Shown here in pieces: positions 1-6,152 of a stretch of 11,011 bases of DNA. The notes beneath the pieces were generated by a model. It saw only the letters and a program-made list of their open reading frames with translations, had not been told where the DNA came from and did not search any database. Each line of letters opens with the position of its first letter. Within the stretch, counting starts at the first letter, position 1. The position numbers and the translations under genes were made by a program. Origin of the DNA: an uncultured Spirochaetia bacterium (GTDB taxonomy: Bacteria; Spirochaetota; UBA4802; JAGODF01); contig CALCJG010000310.1 in the NCBI GenBank assembly GCA_937967705.1, forward strand, positions 1 through 11,011, given 5' to 3'.

Positions 1-441
1 GGAAAAGGTGACCCCCAGAGGTATGCCGCTTTCCATGAAACCGAGAAAGAGGGGGATGGCGGAGCAGGAACAGAAGGGCGTTACGATGCCCAGGGTGCTC
101 GCCATGACATTGCCGACGAAAAGGGGTTTGCCCTCCAGGGCCCGGCGTGTTTTTTCGGGTGAAAAATAGGAACGAATGATACCCACGACGAAAACGATAA
201 ACGTCAGAAGCATCAACACCTTCGGCACTTCGAACAGAAAGAAATGAATCGCCCCGGTCAAATGCGAGGTCTTATCCATCCCCAAAAGGGAATAAACGAA
301 ATAATTTACCAGATTCTCCAGGAAAAAATAGAGAACGACACCCACCGGCACGAGCAGGAGAGGAAAGAAAATTGTCAACCTCTCCCTTTTGGGCTTCTCC
401 CCGATCTCAGCAGCTCCCGTCTTTACACAGCATTCTGTCAT
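1..441 (-). CDS. COG0701 (DUF318/ArsP-like) permease, 3' part missing
   Basis: N-terminal 147 residues of a polytopic permease; the gene runs off the left edge. Membrane segments lie near residues 22-40, 62-90 and from about 108 onward. The diagnostic stretch is N111 ... TPFCSCSAIPLF (C124 and C126) followed by ESGIPLGVTFS, which is the signature of the COG0701/DUF318 family that includes the organoarsenical exporter ArsP. The N-terminus also carries a Cys pair (C4, C5). The start at 441 follows the thioredoxin stop by 18 nt, with a GAGG-type ribosome site about 10 nt upstream. Position behind arsR and a small CxxC thioredoxin fits a metalloid efflux cassette. The family assignment is firm; the substrate (organoarsenical, arsenite or other) is inference. 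Confidence 0.85.
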   Translation of the reverse strand, partial: MTECCVKTGAAEIGEKPKRERLTIFFPLLLVPVGVVLYFFLENLVNYFVYSLLGMDKTSHLTGAIHFFLFEVPKVLMLLTFIVFVVGIIRSYFSPEKTRRALEGKPLFVGNVMASTLGIVTPFCSCSAIPLFLGFMESGIPLGVTFS

Positions 442-459
442 GTTCTTCGCATCCTCACG

Positions 460-693
460 CTATCCGGCAATCAGTTTTTTTAGTTCGTCCCTGGAAGGGA
501 TTTTACCCGCCAGCTTCACCTCGCCATCTACAACAAGGGCGGGTGTGATCATCACCCCGTAGTTCATGATGGTTTTCAGATCATCAACCTTGACCACCTG
601 GGCGTCGATCCCAAGTTCTTTTACCGTTTCCCGTGTCAGTTCCTCAAGCTTCTTACACTTGGCACATCCCGTACCTAAAACCTCCAGCAGCAT
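460..693 (-). CDS. small thioredoxin-family protein (redox-active disulfide protein type)
   Basis: A 77-residue cytoplasmic thioredoxin-fold protein with no signal peptide. It has the beta strand MLLEVLGTGCAKCKKLEEL with a C10-A-K-C13 redox pair, the cis-proline strand MITPALVVDG (about 48-57) and a closing helix SRDELKKLIAG. This matches the compact 'redox-active disulfide protein 2' group, usually about 75-80 residues and commonly adjacent to COG0701 permeases. A good ribosome site (AGAAGGAG) sits 7 nt before the ATG at 693. It lies between arsR and the permease gene and is probably co-expressed with the permease. A plausible role is thiol reduction or metalloid handing-off for the permease; that role is inferred from context. 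Confidence 0.88.
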   Translation of the reverse strand: MLLEVLGTGCAKCKKLEELTRETVKELGIDAQVVKVDDLKTIMNYGVMITPALVVDGEVKLAGKIPSRDELKKLIAG

Positions 694-826
694 CTCGTTT
701 CTCCTTCTGTTAATTTTTTTCAGCTCATCCCTGGTAAGTCCTTTTGACCCATAGAACGTCTTTGAAACATCCCGCCTTAAAAAACCGGCTCAACCGTCCC
801 CCAGCCATATTTCCTTTTACAACCAT

Positions 827-838
827 GGCTTAATTGCC
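827..838. promoter_or_regulatory. second putative ArsR operator
   Basis: GGC-ttaatt-GCC, extendable to TGGC/GCCA at 826-839, lies in the gap between arsR and the thioredoxin gene. It matches the dyad in front of arsR at about 15 of 18 positions when that dyad is read on the opposite strand. I see no convincing -35/-10 pair beside it, so whether it controls an internal promoter or acts as an accessory site is unknown. Confidence 0.5.
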
Positions 839-864
839 AAATAACCAAATATACACAAAAAAAA

Positions 865-1203
865 TCAGCCTTTCCTTCGGCAGAGCTTCAACACATCGCC
901 CTGCTGTTTCAGGTTGATCGTCATAACATCTTCAATGCACCCCAGGAAATTCAGTATACAGGGTGTTTTCAGATAATAAAATATGCTCGTACCGGTCTTC
1001 CTATCCCCGATAATCCCCGCGTTTTTCAGAACACTCAGATGCTTGGAAACCGTGGACATGTCAGATCCGATCATATCCGTCAATTCCTGCACACAGCGCT
1101 CTTTCTTTTCAAGCTCCTCAATGATGAAGAGGCGGCTGGGATGGGCGATGGCCTTAATGATGCGGGCCCTGGCCTCATACTGGTTTTTCAATTCAGGTTT
1201 CAT
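865..1203 (-). CDS. arsR: ArsR/SmtB-family metalloid-responsive repressor
   Basis: A 112-residue winged-helix repressor of usual family length. Residues 10-35 form the dimer/HTH core (ARARIIKAIAHPSRLFII). A recognition helix lies near 47-65 (SDMSTVSKHLSVLKNAGII), followed by the beta wing (DRKTGTSIFYYL). Only one Cys is in the alpha3 position (ERCVQEL, C37), unlike the CVC of plasmid ArsR. Three more lie at C82, C89 and C108, suggesting that inducer binding could use C-terminal cysteines. The start at 1203 is preceded by AGGATGAGAGT. The gene heads the thioredoxin and permease genes on the same strand, and dyads lie both at its promoter and behind its stop codon, consistent with autoregulation. 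Confidence 0.9.
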   Translation of the reverse strand: MKPELKNQYEARARIIKAIAHPSRLFIIEELEKKERCVQELTDMIGSDMSTVSKHLSVLKNAGIIGDRKTGTSIFYYLKTPCILNFLGCIEDVMTINLKQQGDVLKLCRRKG

Positions 1204-1223
1204 ACTCCTCTCATCCTTGCTTA

Positions 1224-1258
1224 TTTGGCAATTTAGCCAAACATGGGAAATCTTTCAA
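1224..1258 (-). promoter_or_regulatory. arsR promoter overlapped by ArsR-type operator
   Basis: On the minus strand TTGAAA (1258-1253) and TAAATT (1235-1230) are separated by exactly 17 nt. The TAAATT is the central 6 nt of a perfect dyad, TTTGGC-taaatt-GCCAAA (1224-1241). A repressor bound to the dyad would cover the -10 box, the expected arrangement for ArsR autorepression. Seen in sequence; use by this ArsR is inferred. Confidence 0.65.
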
Positions 1259-1320
1259 CCTTTTTTTCCGACAGAAGCAATTTATTATATTTTCCTCCCT
1301 CCGGGATCAGGGGAAAATCA

Positions 1321-1349
1321 TTGACAATTTGTACCGACTCCCCTATATT
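1321..1349 (+). promoter_or_regulatory. sigma70-type promoter of the tRNA gene
   Basis: TTGACA (1321-1326), a 17-nt spacer and TATATT (1344-1349). Transcription would begin near 1356, a few bases before the mature tRNA end at 1362. Consensus quality and position make this a strong call. Confidence 0.75.
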
Positions 1350-1361
1350 TATCCCGTTTCC

Positions 1362-1435
1362 GGGCGATTAGCTCAGTCGGTTAGAGCGCCTGCCTCACAT
1401 GCAGGAGGTCACTGGTTCGAATCCAGCATCGCCCA
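1362..1435 (+). tRNA. tRNA-Val(CAC)
   Basis: Cloverleaf read by hand: acceptor GGGCGAT (1362-1368) with ATCGCCC (1428-1434) and discriminator A1435; D arm GCTC/GAGC; anticodon stem CCTGC/GCAGG enclosing loop CTCACAT with anticodon CAC at 1396-1398; T arm CTGG-TTCGAAT-CCAG. CCA is not encoded (CAG follows the discriminator). The outermost T-stem pair is an A1411-C1427 mismatch. The gene stands alone with its own promoter, divergent from arsR. No clear terminator was found before the next gene. Confidence 0.95.
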
Positions 1436-1525
1436 CAGCGCCTCTCTTCCCCGAACACCCGGTTCCCGGAAATTACTGGGAGGTGCGGTGTATGATATCA
1501 CTAATTCCCCATACGGGCCGATCTG

Positions 1526-2377
1526 ATGAAGAGACTGACAATTTATTTGTGTGACTACGGCTTGGAATCCTTCATCTTCGACATCGCAGGTCTCTGTTTC
1601 ATTCTTCTTTTCAGGAAGCTTATCGCCCACGGGGACCTTATTGCCGGTACGTTCCCTCCCGTGATCGCGGCCCTACTGGTGGACGCCGCCTTCCTGATGA
1701 TCGCCCTTCAGATGAGGGGACTTTTCCGTGTAGCAGCGGAAGGAGATTCCGAATTCTTTAGACTGGTTCTCTCAGGCGGTTACGCCCTCATGACCATCGC
1801 CCAGCCCGTACTGGTAACCGCCATGCTGCGGCGTTACGGGGCTCTCCCCAACGAGCCCTTTACCCTCATAGCCTTCTTTGTAGGGAACGCCCTCATCTTC
1901 CCGGCCCTCCTCGGAGCCGGAGAGGACAGCATCAAAGAGACCCTGAAATACCTGGGGATATCCCTCGCTGCCGGCTTTCTCTTCTTCGGCGGTTTCAATA
2001 TTCATCCCACCGGGGAATCCTTTGCCATACTCGGCCTCAGCCTGGGCATCGTTCTTCTCTTCGTCGGGATCAGCTGCCCCGGGACCCGACCCGGCATGGA
2101 GAGGCTCGCGGTGATAGGCCGCAGGCTGTTCCAGGAACACCGGGCCGGCAGGCTCCTTCTTTCCCTCATCACCACCTTCCTCCTCTGGACCTGGTGGGAA
2201 CTGGCCATCGATTCCATCGGCGATTCCATGCCCCGCATGACCCTGGGCGACCGGCTGATGATACTCTACTTTACGGGCCCCCTGCTCTACCGGTTGAGCC
2301 TCATGCTGACGCCCCCCGTCATCGGGCTCCGGATCGCTGTCGGAATCCTGGTCTTTGTCGCAGCGCTGTTGTATTGA
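1526..2377 (+). CDS. polytopic membrane protein of unknown function
   Basis: 283 residues, strongly hydrophobic, with about eight predicted membrane segments (roughly 15-30, 44-63, 80-101, 112-131, 140-158, 165-184, 208-227 and 244-283, the last probably two). I do not recognise the family, and no transporter, sensor or catalytic motif stands out. Polar loops such as RRYGALPNEP and CPGTRPGMERL lie between segments. The ATG at 1526 has only a weak ribosome site, so the true start could differ slightly, but the Lys/Arg-bearing N-terminus before the first hydrophobic stretch fits. It lies 90 nt after the tRNA with no obvious terminator between, so read-through from the tRNA promoter is possible. 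Confidence 0.75.
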   Translation: MKRLTIYLCDYGLESFIFDIAGLCFILLFRKLIAHGDLIAGTFPPVIAALLVDAAFLMIALQMRGLFRVAAEGDSEFFRLVLSGGYALMTIAQPVLVTAMLRRYGALPNEPFTLIAFFVGNALIFPALLGAGEDSIKETLKYLGISLAAGFLFFGGFNIHPTGESFAILGLSLGIVLLFVGISCPGTRPGMERLAVIGRRLFQEHRAGRLLLSLITTFLLWTWWELAIDSIGDSMPRMTLGDRLMILYFTGPLLYRLSLMLTPPVIGLRIAVGILVFVAALLY

Positions 2378-2506
2378 CAGTCTGCCGACCAGAACAGCAT
2401 TTGTCCCGGGTTTTTAATTGACACCGCTTTCGATGTCCCTCCAAATAGGAATCGGCTTGAGCCCGCCTCAGATCAAAAGAGGTGAATAAAATAATGAGGT
2501 AATTCA

Positions 2507-2764
2507 ATGAAAAAGATGATCGTTTTAACGGCTGTGATCCTCGGGGTGTTTTCGATGATAACGATATCCTGCGGAAAATCAACACCCAAGGAGGGCGGAT
2601 CATGCAAGGGCATCGGGCCGATGGACGGCATAGCTGCCTGCGACGGGCAAAAAGTAATCGTCTGCTCCTCTTACACGAAATACAAGTACATCGTGATGCA
2701 GACCTGCCCCGCCAACAAAAAATGCGTTGCCGCAGCGGATAAAAAGTCGGCAGGCTGTAAGTAA
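2507..2764 (+). CDS. small cysteine-rich putative lipoprotein
   Basis: 85 residues beginning with a typical export signal (KKMIVLTAVILGVFSMITIS) followed by C22-G-K-S, a non-canonical but plausible lipobox (TISC). The exported part holds six further cysteines (C33, C45, C53, C67, C73, C84), an even number that would suit three disulfides in the periplasm or outside. A GATG-type turn is absent; the spacing C-x11-C-x7-C-x13-C-x5-C-x10-C resembles short Cys-rich lipoproteins seen in deltaproteobacteria, but I cannot name a family. Start chosen for the signal peptide and the GAGG ribosome site 8 nt upstream. The gene ends before a strong bidirectional terminator. Confidence 0.75.
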   Translation: MKKMIVLTAVILGVFSMITISCGKSTPKEGGSCKGIGPMDGIAACDGQKVIVCSSYTKYKYIVMQTCPANKKCVAAADKKSAGCK

Positions 2765-2830
2765 TCTCTATCCGCCCAAGAGCCAGTCAGCTTCAGCAGA
2801 CTGTGGCATCCCGGAAGATAAGAAATTGAT

Positions 2831-2869
2831 TCCTGTAAAAAGCCCCGTGACCGGGGCTTTTTTACAGGA
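2831..2869. terminator. bidirectional intrinsic terminator
   Basis: Perfect 8-bp stem AAGCCCCG-tgac-CGGGGCTT with a T run on the plus strand. The arms extend outward through A5/T6 into TCCTGT/ACAGGA. Because A and T runs flank the GC core on both sides, it can work in both directions, ending the small lipoprotein transcript (+) and any transcript from the AbrB relic and peptidase (-). Confidence 0.85.
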
Positions 2870-2877
2870 ACGGAAGC

Positions 2878-3079
2878 CTACACACTTTTAACCGGCATCC
2901 TGACCAACCGTGGAGCTTTACTGATAACATTTTCTTGTAATGCCGACAACCCCTCGGCGATGTGCCAATCTAAGATTCAGCCAGATCCGGTTTGCTGTGC
3001 CATCTTTCTGCACAATTTGTTCTTTGATTTCTCTGGGTATGACGACCTGAGATGTGCATGATACGATTACCCTGTTCAT
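2878..3079 (-). pseudogene. frameshifted AbrB/MazE-type (SpoVT-AbrB) antitoxin relic
   Basis: From an ATG at 3079 with a good ribosome site (GGTGAGGAG) the frame reads MNRVIVSCTSQVVIPREIKEQ, the swapped-hairpin signature of SpoVT-AbrB proteins (compare the family pattern V-x-GQVVIPKEIR). That frame ends at 2918 after 53 codons with an unrelated tail. Another frame downstream reads ILDWHIAEGLSAL and on to VRMPVKSV, stopping at 2878; LDWHIAEG resembles the second half of such antitoxins. Removing 10 nt at about 2974-2983, which lie between two ATC triplets (minus strand), joins both halves into a protein of about 63 residues. No PIN-type or other toxin gene follows; a terminator does. Conclusion: an orphan, inactivated antitoxin gene, or a sequencing error. 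Confidence 0.6.
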
Positions 3080-3167
3080 ACTCCTCACCTGTAAGGAATT
3101 ACCCTTCGCATGCAGGACATTCTTTGGGAAGAACTAAGGATGATGCAATTGGCCGCAACTAATCCTT

Positions 3168-3869
3168 TTACTTCTCCCCTGGTTTGATGATGAGCAGGTT
3201 TGAATCGTAGGTGATCACTCCCAGCAGTATGGCATTGATGATCCTGTTAACGTTGATATAATAGTACTGGTCCTGGGAAAAAGGATTGGGTTTATAGGGA
3301 TCGGCCAGGAGTATCCTCTTTTTTTTCGTGTCATAGCGAAGGAGAACGACAAAATGGCCCGAGGGTTCGCCCTGAAGGTCATCATCAGTATTGGTTGCAC
3401 CGATCTCTCTCATGCACATGTACAGGTATGTAGCGCTGAGCCCGGCGATAATGGGAATGCCCTGGTAAAGGTAGCTCTTGAGCAGGGCTATGTTGAGATC
3501 ATGGAAACGTATCTCGCCGCCAAGCTGGAGGTATTCCAGATATCCCTGGGTCGCCACGAGGAGCTTCTCGTCTTTTTTGTACTCTGTCTGGCCTCGTAGC
3601 TTCTCTAACAGGCTGATGCCCGGTGTTTTGAACCAGGTGGGATCGAAAATGTGGAGATTAAAGGTATAGATCTCGGTCCGGTAACCGCGCTTCAGGGCGT
3701 TAATACCCAGGAACACAGCCAGGGTACCCCCTTCGTCCAGGGCCCTGACCTCGGTGATGAGCTGGTTGAGGTCAACATCATCCTCATAATACTGATACAG
3801 TGCATGGAGGCAGGTGGGGCCGCATGTCGTCTCGTTGGGCTGTGGAAAAATATCAAGAATGTGTTTCAT
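3168..3869 (-). CDS. C39-like papain-fold cysteine peptidase
   Basis: 233 residues, cytoplasmic by appearance (no signal peptide, no TM). The N-terminus has the C39/papain signature QPNETTCGPTCLHALYQYY with oxyanion Gln Q10 and nucleophile C16. The catalytic His is in EPSGHFVVLLRY (H172) and the acid in LLADPY (D190), the order and spacing of the peptidase-C39-like family. Unlike bacteriocin-processing C39 proteins there is no fused ABC transporter, and no transporter or peptide precursor lies nearby. The tail YDSNLLIIKPGEK follows a C-terminal helical stretch. The ATG at 3869 has only a weak ribosome site. Substrate is unknown; family call is firm on the three catalytic positions. Confidence 0.82.
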   Translation of the reverse strand: MKHILDIFPQPNETTCGPTCLHALYQYYEDDVDLNQLITEVRALDEGGTLAVFLGINALKRGYRTEIYTFNLHIFDPTWFKTPGISLLEKLRGQTEYKKDEKLLVATQGYLEYLQLGGEIRFHDLNIALLKSYLYQGIPIIAGLSATYLYMCMREIGATNTDDDLQGEPSGHFVVLLRYDTKKKRILLADPYKPNPFSQDQYYYINVNRIINAILLGVITYDSNLLIIKPGEK

Positions 3870-4422
3870 CGTTTAAGTATCCAGGAATTTACCATCCCCT
3901 CCCTGCAATGAGCACTATAACGGAATACCTCTTATCAGGAGCGTATCCCTGAGTGAAATGCCCCTCTGATACAACAGTCTCCATACCGGGACTTTAAAAC
4001 CTTCGCCGTGAAAAAACTGGGTCAATCCCCGAACGCAGAGACAAACGATCACGATCACCTAAAAAAATGATACGAAGGAGACGGTCAAATTTCAACATTA
4101 TTTCTGCTACATAACCACACAGAGTAAGATAAGGACACCATAAAATCAAAGAGATATTGCTCGGCAGTTGTGTATATTGATGAACACCCAATCCCATACC
4201 GATATGGTCTGCTGCCCAGGCACCCCTCCGAATACAACAGATACTCTGTATATGTTCAGAAATTACCCCCGGGCAGCCTCTGGACATCTTCCGTTTGTTC
4301 TCCGTATATCTTATTAACTCCGCCCTTTTGCTCCCATACCTGTTAGAGGGGTCCTCCTCGCAGGCCCCATATACAACACAATCCCATTTATTGTCACTTA
4401 ATCTCCCATCCGGGAAGTCCCC
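3870..4422. other. gene-poor intergenic stretch
   Basis: No convincing coding region. The only longer reading frame (minus, 3994-4287, 97 codons) has no ribosome site of quality and no recognisable composition. Short similar segments around ATACAACA recur near 3970, 4231 and 4371, but they are too short to call a repeat family. The stretch looks more AT-rich than its neighbours and may contain decayed sequence. Confidence 0.5.
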
Positions 4423-4560
4423 CTTTACTGACGGAAAGACGGTAATCTTTGCTTGACGTACCGCAAGCGGCTGTTAGGAATTTCCGTAAAGCAGGGTCGT
4501 TTTCTCGGTCCTGTGCCTTCTAACCGCTTCAGGTAAGGCAGGTCCCGATCCAGTGCCAGG
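4423..4560 (+). other. cluster of nested inverted repeats, possible structured leader RNA
   Basis: CTTTAC (4423-4428) plus GGAAA (4433-4437) pair with TTTCC-GTAAAG (4481-4491). Inside, CGGTA (4440-4444) can pair with TACCG (4459-4463), or instead GCTTG (4451-4455) with CAAGC (4464-4468); the two cross. AAGCG...GTTAG (4465-4477) can also pair with CTAAC-CGCTT (4520-4529). Further hairpins are GCAGG/CCTG, GCCTT/AAGGC (4515-4539) and GGCA/TGCC. The cluster ends about 35 nt before the start of the gene at 4597. It matches no riboswitch class I can recall. Pairings are seen; function is speculative. Confidence 0.35.
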
Positions 4561-4596
4561 GATCATTGACCAATCATCTAATGGAGGAACGAAATC

Positions 4597-5136
4597 ATGA
4601 TAACCCTGTTACTGAAGCAGGAGACCCAACAGCTCCTGCAGGCAACTGCCAACCTCGTAACATCGCTGGGCCTTATCCTTACTCTGGTGGGGCTTTTTGT
4701 GGCGCTGCGGTCTTACAGAGCGGAACGGGAGCGGGAACGCCTGGAGAAGGCTTACGGTACCTTCGACGATCTGGACAACAAGTACGTGGAGTTCATGTAC
4801 AAATGTACGGAATATCCCCATCTCGACCTCTTCTCCGAACCCGCCAGATCCGGGCGGCAGATATCCGAAGCGGACCTTCTGGTGGAAAGGGCCCTCTATG
4901 CCGTGCTCATCTCCATCTTTGAACGTGCCTATCTGATGTTCGAACGCCACGCGGACAAGGAAGCCAAGGACAGGCAGTATGCCGGATGGGTGGAGTGCAT
5001 GAAATCCTACTGCACCCGGGAATCCTTTCTCAACGAATGGAACACCATCGGCCATCAGTTCGACACGGGCTTCCAGCAGGAGATGAACGCCCTCATCGAA
5101 GGGGAGCGGGAGGAATCGGCGGCACAGACTATTTGA
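4597..5136 (+). CDS. single-TM membrane protein of unknown function
   Basis: 179 residues. One N-terminal membrane segment (about 19-38, ANLVTSLGLILTLVGLFVAL) is followed by a charged, helix-prone linker (RSYRAERERERLEKAYGTF). A soluble, probably cytoplasmic, helical domain with several aromatics (YAVLISIFERAYLMFERH, WVECMKSYCTRESFLNEW) ends it. I do not recognise the domain; the layout resembles small phage- or stress-associated membrane proteins, but nothing supports a specific role. The start at 4597 is fixed by an ATGGAGGAACGAA ribosome site. The 3' end overlaps that of the convergent gene ending at 5129 by 8 nt, with no room for a conventional terminator. Confidence 0.8.
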   Translation: MITLLLKQETQQLLQATANLVTSLGLILTLVGLFVALRSYRAERERERLEKAYGTFDDLDNKYVEFMYKCTEYPHLDLFSEPARSGRQISEADLLVERALYAVLISIFERAYLMFERHADKEAKDRQYAGWVECMKSYCTRESFLNEWNTIGHQFDTGFQQEMNALIEGEREESAAQTI

Positions 5137-5491
5137 TCCGCCTCACCTTCCGCGTAACGGGATCAAGCTCGTAGACGCGCTTCTTCTCATCCACGATGAG
5201 AAGCCTGGTTCCCCGGAGGCTCAGACTGGTTATGTAAACGTCCTGCACGTCCTTCTCTAGAAGCGGCAGATAGAAGACGCTGTAGATCTTTCTCTCCCAG
5301 AGGAGCTTTCCGCTCCCGGCCTCCCGGGCCTCCACTATCCCCATCTTGGCGTGATTCACCTCATAACGGACGCCGCGCCAGGTTATCGGCGGCACCCTGG
5401 CGGGGGCCGAACGCTCGGTCAGGGCGGGAAGGCTGCTCGCCAGTATCACGCCGGTCACTAATACTACGCTCGCTCCTTTCCAGGCACGCAT
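5129..5491 (-). CDS. small exported protein, last gene of a coupled operon
   Basis: About 120 residues with an N-terminal signal sequence (RAWKGASVVLVTGVILASSLPAL) and no lipobox. The mature part looks all-beta: WRGVRYEVNHAKMGIVEAREAGSGKLLWERKIY, then DVQDVYITSL and LLIVDEKKRVYELDPVTRKV. The GKLLWE and YELDPVTRKV pieces recall PQQ-type or quinoprotein-like beta-blade repeats, but there is no full repeat, so no family is claimed. Possible starts are GTG 5497, ATG 5494 and ATG 5491; the G-rich tract just upstream best suits 5491. The preceding stop (5496-5494) overlaps or abuts these starts, so translation is probably coupled. Its tail overlaps the convergent gene by 8 nt. Confidence 0.75.
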   Translation of the reverse strand: MRAWKGASVVLVTGVILASSLPALTERSAPARVPPITWRGVRYEVNHAKMGIVEAREAGSGKLLWERKIYSVFYLPLLEKDVQDVYITSLSLRGTRLLIVDEKKRVYELDPVTRKVRRIK

Positions 5492-5493
5492 CA

Positions 5494-6141
5494 TCACCCC
5501 CCCTGTTTTTTATCATCCGGATCGAAGACAAATCCTGTTTCCCAGACCTGAAGCGTATAACGACCGCCGGATCGTTTCAGAATAAAGCGGTTGCGGGTCC
5601 CATCGTCCCATTTTACCTTCAGCAGGCAGACATGGTCATATTGACAGGTCCCCTTGAGCATCTTCCCGGTCTCATTCCCTTTTTCGTCATACTTATAAAG
5701 AGTCTGGGTGATATTCCCGTTCCGGTAAAACGTATAGACCCAGGTGGGCGGGTCCATGTGGGAATACCAGGAACCGTATACCCATTCGGGCACCGTCTCA
5801 GAGGTACATACCTCATCCGCCAGGAACCGGGAAAAAGCCCACCCCTCCCTGCCCTGATACCGCACTCGAAACCAGGGGGCTCTGACCCCATGCAAAACCT
5901 CCTCCGGCCCCGACCGGTCCATAATCTCCACCAGGCCGCCTGAGGGAAGAAGCCCGATTTTCTTAAATCCTTTCCCGGGTTTTTCCCTGAGGACCAACCC
6001 CTCCGGGCTAAGAACCAGCCCGGAGGACACAGCCTCCGGCGGGGAGATCTTTTCCTTTGCACCGCAGGAAATAAACCCTATAGCCCCCAGCATAAAAATG
6101 AGGGAAATATTTTTCCATCGGGTTTTCCACGGTAATCCCAT
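5494..6141 (-). CDS. SH3b-domain putative lipoprotein
   Basis: About 215 residues from the ATG at 6141. A basic signal peptide (PWKTRWKNISLIFMLGAIGFIS) ends at C26, a weak lipobox (FISC). Residues about 46-108 are a bacterial SH3 domain (SPEGLVLREKPGKGFKKIG ... WFRVRYQGREGWAFSRFL), which in other proteins binds cell-wall peptides. A C-terminal beta-rich domain follows (WVYGSWYSHMD ... TWVYTFYRNGNITQTL ... CLLKVKWDDG), reminiscent of lipocalin-like stress domains. Start choice: ATG 6141 is preceded by TGAGGG at about 8 nt. ATG 6156 overlaps the upstream stop as ATGA but has poorer spacing, and a 244-codon version from 6228 would overlap the upstream gene by 76 nt and bury the signal peptide. 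Confidence 0.82.
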   Translation of the reverse strand: MGLPWKTRWKNISLIFMLGAIGFISCGAKEKISPPEAVSSGLVLSPEGLVLREKPGKGFKKIGLLPSGGLVEIMDRSGPEEVLHGVRAPWFRVRYQGREGWAFSRFLADEVCTSETVPEWVYGSWYSHMDPPTWVYTFYRNGNITQTLYKYDEKGNETGKMLKGTCQYDHVCLLKVKWDDGTRNRFILKRSGGRYTLQVWETGFVFDPDDKKQGG

Positions 6142-6152
6142 AGGCACAACCC

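Noticed and set aside
1362..1435. tRNA as an integration site for a mobile element
   Set aside because: No integrase gene and no second copy of the tRNA 3' end in the window.
1409..1630. Minus-strand frame ending in MLDSNQ
   Set aside because: It crosses the tRNA gene antisense; the MLDSNQ tail is a well-known artefact of reading tRNA genes backwards.
3994..4287. 97-codon minus-strand frame
   Set aside because: No good ribosome site, odd composition (scattered Cys/Trp, no recognisable fold or signal), and it covers a sequence-poor intergenic stretch; likely a chance frame.
3960..4385. Repeat family around ATACAACA
   Set aside because: Only eight to about sixteen similar bases at three unevenly spaced places; not separable from chance.
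4440..4468. H-type pseudoknot CGGTA/TACCG with GCTTG/CAAGC
   Set aside because: The two stems leave no bases for the loop that must cross the first stem, so they are better read as alternative hairpins.
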